From Viscum album (Eukaryota; Streptophyta; Magnoliopsida; Santalales; Viscaceae): 64,000 nucleotides of DNA. A model generated the notes under the pieces. It was not told the origin of the DNA and did not search any database. It saw nothing but the letters and a program-made list of their open reading frames with translations. Positions 1 through 10,590 of the stretch are shown here, in pieces. The stretch is taken from assembly GCA_963277665.1 (NCBI GenBank), contig OY728142.1, positions 9,314,001-9,378,000 on the forward strand, given 5' to 3'. The translations under genes were made by a program, and so were the position numbers. Position 1 is the stretch's first letter, and every line of letters begins with the position of its first letter.

Positions 1-59
1 AATGGAAATATACCTTTAGGTTACTAGGAAAACTATTCATAATGAGGAAAATTCGTATG

Positions 60-533
60 GACGAAATTTAGATTCCAAAAAATACTACAAAAAAATGACA
101 TCGAAAATTTGAGATTACAAAAAAAATTAGACTGTGAAATGTTTTAGATTAAGAAAAAATTTATATTTCAAAAAAAATTAGATTATGAAAAAATTTAGAT
201 TACTAAAAAATTTAGACTATGAAAAATTTTAGACTACAAAAAATATTAGATTATGAAAAATTTTAGATTACGAATAATTTTACACTAAGAAAAATTTGAG
301 ATTATGAAAAATTTTAGATTACGAAAAATTTTAGAGTACAAAAAATTTTAGATTATGAATAAATTTAGATTATGAAAACCTCTTGATTACGAAAAAAATT
401 TAAAATATGAAAAATTATAGATTTCAAAAAAATTATTCTTACGAATAAATTTACATTATGAAAAATTTTAGATTACGAAAAATATTGGATTACAAAAAAT
501 ATTAGACTACAAAAAATTTTAGACTACGAAATT
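60..533. repeat. 17-bp AT-rich minisatellite
   Basis: The tract is a head-to-tail array of a 17-bp unit close to GATTAYGAAAAATTTTA. From about 250 to 533 the units line up one after another with scattered substitutions and rare 1-bp indels; the first 150 bp are more degenerate. Roughly 27 units fit in the span. It lies beyond the 3' side of the minus-strand copia relic, where that element's 3' LTR would be expected. No coding potential is visible. Confidence 0.85.
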
Positions 534-800
534 TTTTACGCCCCTATGAAAAGGAGTTTCTTACTGTTGGAGACAAGATTCAAAAATAATTTAACAAGAA
601 AAATTACCTTAAATTTTTCATTCCTAACTTCTATTTAATTTTTTAAAATATATTGGATGGTAATGATTTTGTTAAATTATCATCAAGTTAATCGTGGGTT
701 TTTATAAATTTAAGAATGATATCTCCTTTTGTGTGTGATCCCTAAAAAAGATGTCAAATATATATGTGTTTTTTATGAGAGTGATGTGTAGGGTTACTAC

Positions 801-1340
801 TTAGGGTAATGGAACAAGAATTATCACAAAAAATTGTATTTTGGTAAAACTCATTCCATAGTCAGTGTGTGTGTGTTTCATCCACAACACGTGGGTTCCA
901 ACTGCTACATATTCAGCTTCAATAGTGGAAAGTGCTACTGAGTGTTTCTTTTCACATGACCAAGAAACTAATGTATCTCCTATGAAATGAAAAGTTCCAG
1001 ATCTACTTTTTCTATCCATTCTATATCCACCAATGATAGAAACCGAAAATATTTGTAGAAAAAAATCATTTCCAGAAGTATAAAAGAGTCTTAAATCCAT
1101 GGTACCCTTTAAGTAGTGAAAAATTATTTTCACTACAGTTAAATGAGATTCATTATGATTATATTGATATACTGTACATAATCATATAGAAACCATTAAT
1201 CTTCGATAACTGGGTATCATGTATAGAGAGTTTCCTGTCATACCTCTAATTAATGTTTGATCCACTGGTTTTCTAGCTTCATCAAGATCAAATGAATTTG
1301 ATGTACAAATGGGAGTAATAATACTATTAGTGTTGTCATA
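801..1340 (-). pseudogene. Ty1/copia pol relic: RT C-terminal part and RNase H
   Basis: Reading leftward on the minus strand, the translation carries the run typical of plant copia RNase H: YLKGT at about 1100, DRKSRSG at about 1005-1025, LVSWS at about 960, VALSTIEAEY at about 905-935 and LWMK at about 890. Upstream (1140-1340) the RT-to-RNase H linker is visible with DEARKPVDQ and HLTV. RNase H degrades the RNA strand of the RNA-DNA hybrid during reverse transcription. The 801-1133 piece is open, but stops and frameshifts separate it from the RT, so it is a relic. Confidence 0.9.
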
Positions 1341-1379
1341 ACCATAATTTTTGAGAAGATTTTTTATACACTCTATTTG

Positions 1380-2100
1380 AGATATATATGTTGCTTCTGG
1401 TTTTTAATAAATTTGAAAACCTAGGTAAAAATTGATCTCACCCATCATACTCATTTCAAACTCACATTTCATTAGATCCACAAAGGAATCGGCTAAAGAT
1501 TGATGAGGTGAACCAAGTATAATGTCATCAATATAAATTTGAACAACCAAACCATTTTTATTCTCTTTCATTATAAAAATGGTTTGGATCTTCAATTTTT
1601 TTAATGTAATTGTATTTTAATAAAAATCTTGTAAGTCTATCATACCAGGATCTAGGAGCATGTTTATGTAAATAAAAATCATTGGTAAGTTTGAAAACAT
1701 GTTATGGATGTTTTGTATTTCATAATATTGTGGTTTTACAAAAAAAATTCTTGAATATAAAAATTAAGGAAAGAACATTTAAAATCCATTTGAAATAGAT
1801 TTAAATTAACGAATGCTACAATGGAAAGTAAAATATGAATAGATTCAAGTCTAGCTATAGGAGCATTTATTTCTTCATAGTATATTCCATCTTGTTGATT
1901 ATAGCCTTTAGAAACTAACCTAGCCTTATTTATTATAATGACTCCATATTCATCACACTTATTTATAAAGACCCCTTTAACTCCAATAACAGAAGTTTCC
2001 TTAGGCCTTTCAAATAATGATAAAAAATTATACTATTTGAATTCATTTAGCTCATCTTGCATGGATTTAATCCAGTCATCCTCAAATAATGCTTCATCGG
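1380..2100 (-). pseudogene. Ty1/copia reverse transcriptase relic
   Basis: Three frames on the minus strand must be combined to follow the RT. The N-terminal part (about 2040-2090) reads like the copia start with DDWIKSMQDELNEF; the middle has KARLVSKGYNQQ (about 1890-1925) and QMDFKCSFLN (about 1790). The catalytic box QIYIDDII is kept, with YIDD at 1524-1535 encoding the metal-binding aspartates. At least two frameshifts separate these blocks. The order integrase-RT-RNase H is that of Ty1/copia and not of Ty3/gypsy. Confidence 0.9.
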
Positions 2101-2249
2101 TGATTTTTTGTTTCTAATTGGGACTGCAATGCTAGATGATTAACATAATTTCTTATGGAAAGTCTTGTAATTAAAGGTTGATTTACATCACCAATGATAC
2201 CATTACTAGGACGATTCTTAAGAAATAACTGATTTGGGTTTTTTAAAAC

Positions 2250-3340
2250 CTATCCATCCAAATAGTGTAAGAAATATTCTGGGGTAAATGTCTCAGAAAC
2301 ATTTTCATTTAAATTTTCCTTTTCAGAAGGATATTCTATCAAGAATTGATAATAATTATTTGAAAACACATAAGAGGACTTAGATTTCAGTTGGTTAAAA
2401 ATAAAGGGATTATTTTCATCAAATTTGACATGCACTATTTCTTCAACAGTACATGTTTTTTTATTAAAAACTCTATAATCCTTAGAAATTGTGGAGTAGC
2501 CTAAAAAAATTCCTTCATCAGATTTGGATGTGATTTTTGGTAAATTATCTTTAGGAATAAAATTGAATATGTTGCATCCAAAAACATTGAAATAGGGAAG
2601 CTTAGGTTTTCTACCATTACATAACTCACAAGGGGCTTTGTTAAGAAAATGTATAATAAAAATTCTATTTATAGTATAATAATAAATACTTATAGATTCA
2701 GCCCAAAATTTTTTGGCTATCCAATATTCACTCAACATGGTTCTAGTTATCTCTTGAAGAATTAGATTTCTTATTTCAACAATAGCATTCTTTTGAAGAG
2801 TTTTAGGTGTTGAGAAGTTAAGTGTAATTCCTTTTTTCTACAAAAACTTACAAAATCATAATTTTAAAATTCTCTTTCATGATCACTATGAATGGTTATC
2901 AATGAAAGGTTTTTATAATTTTTAACTTGGGATCTAAAACATTTGGAATAAGAAAAGATATAGATTTCATTGATATAAAATGGACCAATGTAAATATAGT
3001 GTAATCATCAACTAAGACAAATACATAATATTTTCTTCCAATGCTTCCAGTTTATATTGGGAAAAAAAGATCCTTATGAACCAACTATAATTCATCAGAT
3101 GTTGATACTTCACAGATTGATTTAAAACATGATTTTTATTTCTTTACATATTAAAAAGGATCACAAACTTTTGAGGAATCATATTTATGATCTGGTAGAT
3201 CATTAACAAGTATTTTCTTAGAGACTATACATAGTTTCCTAAGGTTATAGTGTCCTAGTATTCTATGCAATAACTAGGAATTATCGTCCATTTCACTAAG
3301 ATAGGGAAGATCTTAGATCCTAAGGTCTATTATATTTTTT
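2250..3340 (-). pseudogene. Ty1/copia integrase relic
   Basis: The piece from 2250 to 2738 is open and holds the C-terminal part of a copia integrase: FWAES, then a proline after a short gap, GRKPKLPYFNVFGC, KSDEGIFLGYS and a run ending VKFDE. Further right, about 3000-3270, the core and zinc-binding region are recognisable after allowing stops and frame changes (DELQLVHKDLF, then VFVLVDDY). The enzyme would insert the cDNA into host DNA. It lies between protease and RT, as in copia. Nonfunctional. Confidence 0.88.
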
Positions 3341-3439
3341 TGTGTATACATTCTTTTACCTATGGTACAAAATAATGAACTCTTCTTCGTAATTCTATAC
3401 TATTCAATTGTCATTCCTAAAATTCACAAGGTAACCTAT

Positions 3440-3960
3440 ATCACATAATTTACATATGCTAATGAGGTTGTGCTTATGATCTTTTTCAAATAAAACATTA
3501 TAAATCATTGTTTTTCAAATAAGAACAATGTTACTTATACCAATAATTTCTCCCCGAGAAATATCTCCAAAATTTACTTCTCCTAATTTCATCTTGATAA
3601 TATTTTCAAAGAAGTTTTTGTTACTAGTCATATTCTGGGAACATCCACTATCCATGTACCATGTATTTTTGTTGGTACATTCTTTATTTTCCTAAAAATA
3701 AGAGTGTTTGTGTTTCAGAACCCAAACATTCTTTGATTAGGAAATTTCAGAAAGCAAAATCATAGGTATCACCCTTTTCATAGAAAAGTTAGATTTATGA
3801 AAGCCTAATGACATTTCTTTTTAGGGGACAAGTTTTTTCCTAATGTCTACCACACTGAAATTTAGTACAGAATGTAGCACATTGACGAAAAAATACATAT
3901 TACTGAAAACTGGTTTAGAATGAGTGTAAGAAAAACCGGAACTATTTCTTAAATGTAAAA
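3440..3960 (-). pseudogene. Ty1/copia aspartic protease relic
   Basis: The minus strand around 3620-3675 reads NTWYMDSGCSQNMTSN, a clear match to the plant copia protease active site with D-S-G encoded at 3644-3652. Downstream, at about 3440-3600, GEVNFGD and HKHNLISICKLCD follow, as expected for the protease-to-integrase stretch. Retroviral-type aspartic proteases cut the gag-pol polyprotein. The flanks contain stops, so this is a relic. Confidence 0.85.
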
Positions 3961-4639
3961 TTTTGGAATACATTTTATCAATTTTTTACTTACATGTTGT
4001 AAAGTTTGACTAACACTTCCTCATGGGAAATACTTCATACTCTAGTTTAATAACCATGTTTTTATCATAAAACATACGTTTTAAAACTAGAGTTTGTCTC
4101 TAAAATGTTTTCCTTAGAAAATACATCTTCAAGATCCTTAGAATGTTTGTCCTTCTCATAATTAACTTAATCAATGTTTTTTGGAAATAAATTAAAATTC
4201 AAAAATTTTCCTATCATAATCTATAGAAGGATCTGATATTTCTTATGTAAGAATAGTATTTATAGAATTGTCTTTATCATGTTTTTTCTTGATTTTACAA
4301 TTTCCATTCTCATGGAGTTTAGAAAATCTAGAACCTTATTTATAAGTAGGGAATGTTTTATCTTCATCATAATAAGACTCTTCATATAAGGAGTTATAGT
4401 ATTTATAATTACTATAATTTTCATTCAAATATATATTTGTGACAGATTCAGCATTGTGCACCTCAGCCATTAGACAATAATTTTCAATGGGTAGCTTGGA
4501 TAGTAGACCACGATTCTTCTAACATGAAGATTCGTACATTGAGGATTCATCAAAAGACTTACCACCACTAGCACACTAAGTGTCATTGAATTTTATAACA
4601 TTCATAGCTTTAGCCTTGTAATACATATATCTATTTCTC

Positions 4640-5606
4640 TCAAAATTCTTTTCCTTTTGATTTTTTTTTCTTAATCATAGGACAATGTAGCCTTATTTTC
4701 CATGCTATATTGCATTCATAGCAAGTGAATTCTAAGTATTTCTTGTCTTTTCTTTGTTTATTCTTAAATCTATAATAAAAGTCTTTCTTCCCAATAATCT
4801 TGTTCATCCTTCAAGCAAGATTATGTAGTTTATTCTCAAAATGTTCACTTTCACTGGATTCTGATAAAATAGTGACATTCTTAGATTTGGATCTTGAAAA
4901 CCATCTATGAGTCTTTTCATTAGATGTAGTAAAGGCTACACTTCTATTTCAATTTTTCATCATAATCATATCATCGTATATCTTCATTATTGTCTCATAT
5001 TGAATAAGAGTTCAAAAAATATCATCATGATTAATTTGAGACACTTTCCTATTCATATCAATATCTATTATCTTGGATTCCAACTAACTGGGCATGATAT
5101 CTATAATCCTTTCAAAAAGATCATCATCATCAAGACCTTTATCACCCATAGATTGTAAACTATTAATGACATTCATACAAATTTATTTCACATTGCATAC
5201 TAGTTCTTTATAAGGAAAAAATGCATGATATTCAGCTATTTGTATTGATCTTCTAGTTTCAATATCATTGGATGTACCCAAATGAGTTACTTCAAATTTA
5301 TTCCAATTATAATTAACAGCTCCACAAGGTGAAATTTGACTATATATATTCATGTTCATGAAACATAATAAGTTATTGCGTACCTTATATTTTAGTTGAT
5401 ATTCAAACATTTCATAATTAATATATGTTCATACTTCTTCATCATGAATCTTGTATTCTCTAGTAAGCATAACATTGTTTTCCACTCTAGAATTAATAAA
5501 AAAAAGTCATCATATGATCACACAAATATTCATAATCATTCCCATAAAAAATATATGGTCTAGTGGGATTTATATTGTCAATAGAACCAAAATTCATTCC
5601 TACCAT
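4640..5606 (-). pseudogene. Ty1/copia gag relic with damaged zinc knuckle
   Basis: A start codon at 5604-5606 (minus) opens a reading that begins MVGMNFGS and continues to YIFYGNDYEY, the usual N-terminal region of plant copia gag. The open piece 5183-5410 contains WNKFEVTHLGTS and further residues typical of the UBN2/gag domain. The CCHC zinc knuckle is encoded at about 4683-4727 as CYECNIAWKIRLHC: three cysteines are in place but the histidine position is lysine. Gag would form the particle and the knuckle bind RNA. Several stops and frameshifts. Confidence 0.85.
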
Positions 5607-5749
5607 CTTAAGAGAAAATATATTCCAGAAAAACATTGTTAATAATAAATGTTTGTAAGCAAGGAAAAAATAAATTCCTATGAAAGTAAAATATTATGAA
5701 AAATTAATAATTGAGCAATAAAACTTATATGTGAATATAAGTATTTCAG

Positions 5750-5769
5750 AGGCCTCCTCTTATACTAAT
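5750..5769 (-). other. Copia primer-binding site (degenerate, initiator-Met tRNA type)
   Basis: On the minus strand the bases directly after the LTR read ATTAGTATAAGAGGAG, close to the plant retrotransposon site TGGTATCAGAGC that pairs with the 3' end of initiator methionine tRNA. It sits exactly between the LTR end and the gag leader, which fixes the element's direction. Confidence 0.75.
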
Positions 5770-6550
5770 TGTAGGATCGAAATATGATGTAGATGCTCAA
5801 TTGCAAGAGGGGGTGAATTGTATGCTTTAAAAATTACTTTGGAACATTTAAAGATTGTAAAGAACTTTTGTTTTTAACCATAATGAAAAAAAATTATGTT
5901 TGACATGGTTAGAGAAGATAAATTCACAAGACCTCTTAGTTCTACAAACTTTTAGGTTCCAAAATATTGTTAGAGAAATGGAACATAATAAAGTATTTCA
6001 AGGAAAATATTGTACCTTAAATCACATAGAGTCTTACTAATCTTAGTATACAAAAGTAAAATAAAGAAAATAATAGTTGTACGTTCCTTGTTAATCAATA
6101 TACAGTGGAAGTAAACTTGAAACAAAATAAGTAACAAGTATGAAATATTTTATCTCAAAGAGTAGGGTAGCTAAAAGCCATGAATAATGGTCTCTTGATT
6201 TATAATTTCAAGAATGTTTGTCTTACCCAAAATAGGGTAATCCCTCGACCGGAATATCAGAATCTCTCTTGTTATCCCCGCAAGCCCTCAAACATCAAAG
6301 TAGTCAGCACCTCTGTCTTCTTTATCAAGGAAGTCCTAGAACATTAAGGTAGTCGAAACCTATGTCTTCCTATCCTTGAAAGCCATCGGTTGTACACAAT
6401 AATAATAGGAGTCACACAAAAAAATCTAAACAAGATGTTCAATATGCAAAAATCCTAAGAGTATCTCTCTTTAGAAATCACTTCAATAGCATGTGGTCTC
6501 TAGAGTTTTGAACTTCATTCAAAAGTTATGAGCTCGTTCAAATGAGCTCC

Positions 6551-6558
6551 TATTTATA
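6551..6558 (-). promoter_or_regulatory. LTR core promoter TATA box
   Basis: The minus strand reads TTCCTATAAATAGGAGCTC here. TATAAATA in this context lies near the middle of the LTR, downstream of the U3 array. The same TATAAATA core is found in solo LTR F. Confidence 0.7.
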
Positions 6559-6826
6559 GGAACTTCCCCAATGGTCGTCTCCCTCTTCCAATGGTCATAT
6601 TTTTCATTGAATCTCGGAGGGACCTGTACTTGTGTCACTTAAACAACGATTATTTAGAAACAAAATATACGATATCATTTCATAAATATAACAAGGGTGA
6701 TAAAAATATGGTTTCTTAATAAAATACATTTTCGGAGTATATGAAAAATAATAGTTTGCAGTTGAACGAAAAAATTAATTGGTGTCTAAAATACCTGGAT
6801 ATTTGGATTCTATTTTCCAAATAATT

Positions 6827-7079
6827 CAGATCCTAAATTCTATAGTATTCGCAGTATGAATTCTGAGGAATTCAGAGTCTAAATTCAATAGAATTTGGTG
6901 TCTGAATTCGGAGGATTTTAGAGTCTGAATTAAAGATAACATTGAGTCTATATTTTATAGAATTCGAAGTCTTATATTCAAAGAATTCACAGTCTGAATT
7001 TCAAATAATTTGATGTCTGAATTTTAGAGAATTTGGAACATGAATTCTGAGGAATTCGGAACCTGAATTCAGATCCTGA
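6827..7079 (-). repeat. 23-bp tandem array in copia LTR U3
   Basis: Eleven imperfect units of 23 bp are stacked here, each close to CAGAGTCTGAATTC followed by about nine AG/AT-rich bases ending GAATT. The array lies about 270-520 bp upstream of the TATA box in the direction of LTR transcription, the place where LTR enhancer repeats occur. A regulatory role is inferred from position only. Confidence 0.85.
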
Positions 7080-7599
7080 AAACTGAATACTCTATATCAA
7101 TGTATTTATATAATTCTATGGTTTTAGATGTGAAACTATATTTTTCTCACTTAGGAATATAAAGAGTAATATTTAGAGAAACTAAAATATGAGAAATTAA
7201 AAATAATAAAGGATAAATTTTCCATGGGGATTAAAAATTATCTTTTTTAAGATAAATCTTAGAGAAAATGAGATTTTTCTTGAGAAAAAGTATTTGTGAT
7301 TTTCAAAACATTGAGGAATGGAAAAGTCATAAGAAAACCTTATTGACTCAACAAAACCATGTTATAGTCCCATTATTTTAGTTATATTCAACTCTATGTA
7401 GTAATTATGTTTACATGTATAGATCCAACATTAATGACCGAGAGAAGGAAATCACACTATGTATCATTAATCACCCTCATATTCCATACCTGTGAAATGA
7501 TGAGGATGAATCTTATTTTAAAAAAAAATATATATCATGGATATTATTTACCTCTGATCATTTGTGTCAAGATAAAATTATTTGGAATAAATAAAAGGT

Positions 7600-7835
7600 T
7601 ATCACTGATGACATGACCACTGTTAGGGAATTTTCTTATGTGTTTCCAGAGGAATTACATGTTATTTCTACAAACAGTGAGGTATAGTTCTCAATTTATC
7701 ACATACATAGAGGTTTTATGTTATCAAAGTGACTAATATAGTGTTTTTTTAAATTATATGATTAAAAAACAATTAAATTGGAATCTTACTAATGGTTTAT
7801 ACTCCCATGTTATTCATCATGGGGTAGAACATCCA
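7600..7835 (+). pseudogene. Ty3/gypsy pol relic: protease-to-RT linker
   Basis: From 7612 the plus strand reads TVREFSYVFPEELH and, after a short stretch, EVxFSIYHIHRG, a clear match to the conserved linker of plant chromoviruses just upstream of RT. The stretch 7431-7600 between the copia LTR end and this block contains no motif I recognise. Upstream protease and gag are missing, consistent with the copia element having been inserted at 7430. Confidence 0.85.
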
Positions 7836-8300
7836 TTTTCATTAAGCAGAAAGATGGATCACTGGACCTCTACATAAAGTTTCTTGGGATCAACAAGATC
7901 ATGGTAATGAAATAATATCCTATTTTATAGATATACTACTTCTTCAATTATCAATGTGGATCCCAATAATTCTCCAATGTAGATCTATAGATAGGATATT
8001 ATCATATAGTGGTGATGAAGGAGGATATACCAAAGACTAATATTCATACAAGGTACAAGAAATACCAGTACATAGTGATTCCATTTGGACTCACAAATTC
8101 TATTGGACACTTCATGGACTTGAAAAACAATGTATTGATGTATTCCCATGAAAAAAATTAAAAATGTATTTGTAGATAGTATAATAATCTACTCCAAAAT
8201 AAAATAGTAACATGAGGAGAATTGTTATTCTATATTGAAATATTGAATTATTATTACTCCAAAACCAAGGAGGAAATGAGGATAATTTATTCTATACTTA
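7836..8300 (+). pseudogene. Ty3/gypsy reverse transcriptase relic
   Basis: Blocks in order: FIKQKDGSLDLYI (about 7836), a decayed YPI-IDDLF region, GYYHIVVMKEDIPK (about 7995-8040), a block ending VIPFGLTNSIG (about 8070-8110) and VFVDSIIIYSK (8166-8198). The catalytic pair is altered: the second aspartate of VDD is serine (codon AGT at 8178). Several stops interrupt it. This is the 5'-truncated partner of the copia junction at 7430. Confidence 0.88.
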
Positions 8301-8389
8301 ATTTTTTACAAAAGAAATCTTTATATGAAAAGTTAAATAAATTTTATTTTAGAATATATCATTTTATTTAATTAGGTCTTGTTATCACC

Positions 8390-8970
8390 ATTAAATTTAT
8401 ATCTATGGATCCATAAAAAATAGTGGAAATTGAAGGATGGCATAGACCAATATCTGTGATAGAAATACATAGATATTATGGAATATTTGGGTATTATCAT
8501 TGATTTTTGAGAAAGATATCCTGATTTTTAACCCTAATTACCATGATTAATCATAAGGGATTCATGTTTTCATGAACTAAAAATGGGACGATGTCATTGA
8601 ATAGGTGATGAAGAAGTTAATCACTTCTCTTGTAGTAATATTTCTCACTAGTAGGGAAAGATTTCTGATATAAAGTGATTCATCCAAAAAGGAATTAGGT
8701 TTAATAATCATAAACTATAAAGAATAGATCTCCTATGACATTTACAAATTAATGTTTCGTAAGCTGAAATACTCTACACTTGATCAAAAAGTGGCAGCAA
8801 TGATCTTCTCTTTGATGATTTTGAGTAATATTCAATATTGTTAAATTTTTGAAATATATACAGGACATAAAATCATATAATATATTTTTACACAAAATGG
8901 AGAACAATAATAAAAAATGTAGTGATCATATCTGATAACTGATAATGATTGTTTGATCCTTTACCATACT
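8390..8970 (+). pseudogene. Ty3/gypsy RNase H relic
   Basis: The connection block ISMDP then GWHRPISVIEI with IFGYYH (about 8400-8500) leads into RNase H. There SDSSKKELGLIIIN (about 8675), the run ending STLDQKVAAMIFSL (about 8770-8815) and IYTGHKII (about 8855) match the gypsy pattern DASxxGLGxVL, ELAAVVFAL and IFTDHKSL. The catalytic D of DAS is kept as SDS, while D of TDHK is G. Multiple stops. Confidence 0.85.
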
Positions 8971-9219
8971 GGTAAATAGAACAAAGATAGACATTCTAAA
9001 TGTTGAAAGGATCGCACAACCATATCCTAGATAGCAATTGTAAGGGATTAAATACTATTGTACATGGATTGGATTGATAAGAGAATAAAGAAGAATACTC
9101 ATCCTACATTTTTTAAATAAAATCTCAACCATATATTCTAGATAGGATTAATGAGGCCTTGGTAGATGATCAGTTTCTATAGAAATAACATATTTAATAT
9201 CCATCGCTTCATCTTTTCT

Positions 9220-10345
9220 GCAGATGTAGTTATAAGGTTTGGATGATGGATTGTTTTCACATAACTACAAGAACTAAATAGGGAACATTTGTCTGATGTG
9301 AATGGCTCCTCCTTCACTATTCATCCAAGAATAAATACGATATATTGATATTTGAATAAAAACAAATGTTTGGAAAATATAAAGAGGTTTATTTTAGAGT
9401 TTTTATATAGATGTTTAGCATTCCAACAATTCATTATTAGTCGATATAATTATACTGGTATGATTCAACAATATCCTATAGAGATTTATAAATAGTAGAA
9501 CATTACCTTGGATTTTACTATAAGACTCCACGAGTCACCTTAGTGAAATAACTCCATAGGGGTAGTAGTCAATCGCCTTACCATGTTTTTGTGTTTCATA
9601 TATATAAATAATGATTTACCTCTTGACCAACTCAAAACATATAAATATGGAAATTGGTATGATTATATGTATATTGAATCTATATTATATATCATTGAGG
9701 TTTGGTGTTTACCTCAAGGTTTTATAAAAGCATTTAGAAAACTTTGGAAATAAAACTATGCTTCTTCACTGCTTATCACCCTAAGGTGGATGGTTAATCT
9801 AAAAGAAATATTAAAACTATAGTTGATATTTGATAATCTTGTTTAATAAATTTAAAAGTATTTATGAACATTGACTTTCTCTTAGTTGAGTTTTTAGATA
9901 ACAATAGTTTCCATTCTATCATTCAAAAGGAACCGTATGGGGATCATTATTGGAATAGGTGTCAGACTCCAAAATGATGGGAGGAAGCTAGAGAGTGGAT
10001 GCTCGTGAGACTAAAATTACACGAGATATGGTAGATAATATTCAAAACAATCAACTCTATAAGAAATACATAGGAAACTCTAGAAACCCTATATAGAAAA
10101 TCATTGAAGAGGCCAAGAGTTTTAGGAAATATATAAAGTGTTTCTATATATATCATGATTGAATAAATTCACCTGATTTGGCAAAAAATGAAATCTTAGT
10201 TCAAGATATATATACCTATTTGAGATATTTAATCTCTTAAGAGAGTGGCCTATTAACTATGACTCTCACCAAACCTATTCATTGTACGTAATGTGTTCCA
10301 TGTATCCATTTTGTGGAAGTACATACCAAAACCCTCACATTTGCT
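9220..10345 (+). pseudogene. Ty3/gypsy integrase relic
   Basis: NGSSFTIHPR at about 9305 marks the zinc-binding N-terminus. The core region is decayed but AYHPKVDG (about 9770-9800) corresponds to the conserved AFHPQTDGQ, and VEFLDNNSFHSII (about 9885-9925) to VEFAYNNSYHSS. The C-terminal part around 10230-10340 resembles the conserved VGPxxY...VFHVSxLxKY stretch that precedes the chromodomain-like tail. Interrupted by many stops and frameshifts. Confidence 0.82.
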
Positions 10346-10439
10346 TAATATATAGGTAAACCCATTTGAGAATGATATTTCATACAATTAGAATTTAGTA
10401 ATGATATTTTATCTTAGATACAATGTTTTTTAAAACTAA

Positions 10440-10545
10440 AAAAATTACCTTGTCTATGTGTTGTAGAAGAACAACATGATTGAGGATGATATATTGGAAC
10501 TGAAACAGGGAATGAAATATGAACTACCCTAATTTGTTTTATTAT
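10440..10545 (+). pseudogene. C-terminal chromodomain-like tail of the Ty3/gypsy pol
   Basis: The reading VYVL-stop-KNNMIEDDILELKQ matches the chromovirus tail VKVLWRNHxxEEATWELE in spacing and charge, and directly precedes the polypurine tract. This places the element in the plant chromovirus-like group (Tekay/Reina-type ends); the exact lineage is an inference. Confidence 0.7.
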
Positions 10546-10572
10546 ATGAAATGAATACTCTTGTGGGTGATA

Positions 10573-10590
10573 CTTCTAAAGGGGGAATAA
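10573..10590 (+). other. Polypurine tract of the Ty3/gypsy relic
   Basis: CTAAAGGGGGAATAA lies just after the pol end. Such a purine run primes plus-strand DNA synthesis and marks the internal side of the 3' LTR, so LTR-derived sequence should begin at about 10590. Confidence 0.65.

Larger units (their letters stand above)
5770..7430 (-). repeat. 5' LTR of the Ty1/copia relic
   Basis: On the plus strand the LTR begins TGTAGGATC and ends GATCCAACA, an inverted pair with one mismatch, giving the TG...CA ends expected; length 1661 bp. It is followed to the left by the primer-binding site and gag, so it is the 5' LTR of a minus-strand element. It contains a TATA box on the minus strand, a 23-bp tandem array in U3, and near its U5 end a G-rich tract with GAGGGGGTGAAT that is also present in solo LTR F. 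The matching 3' LTR is not seen. Confidence 0.8.
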
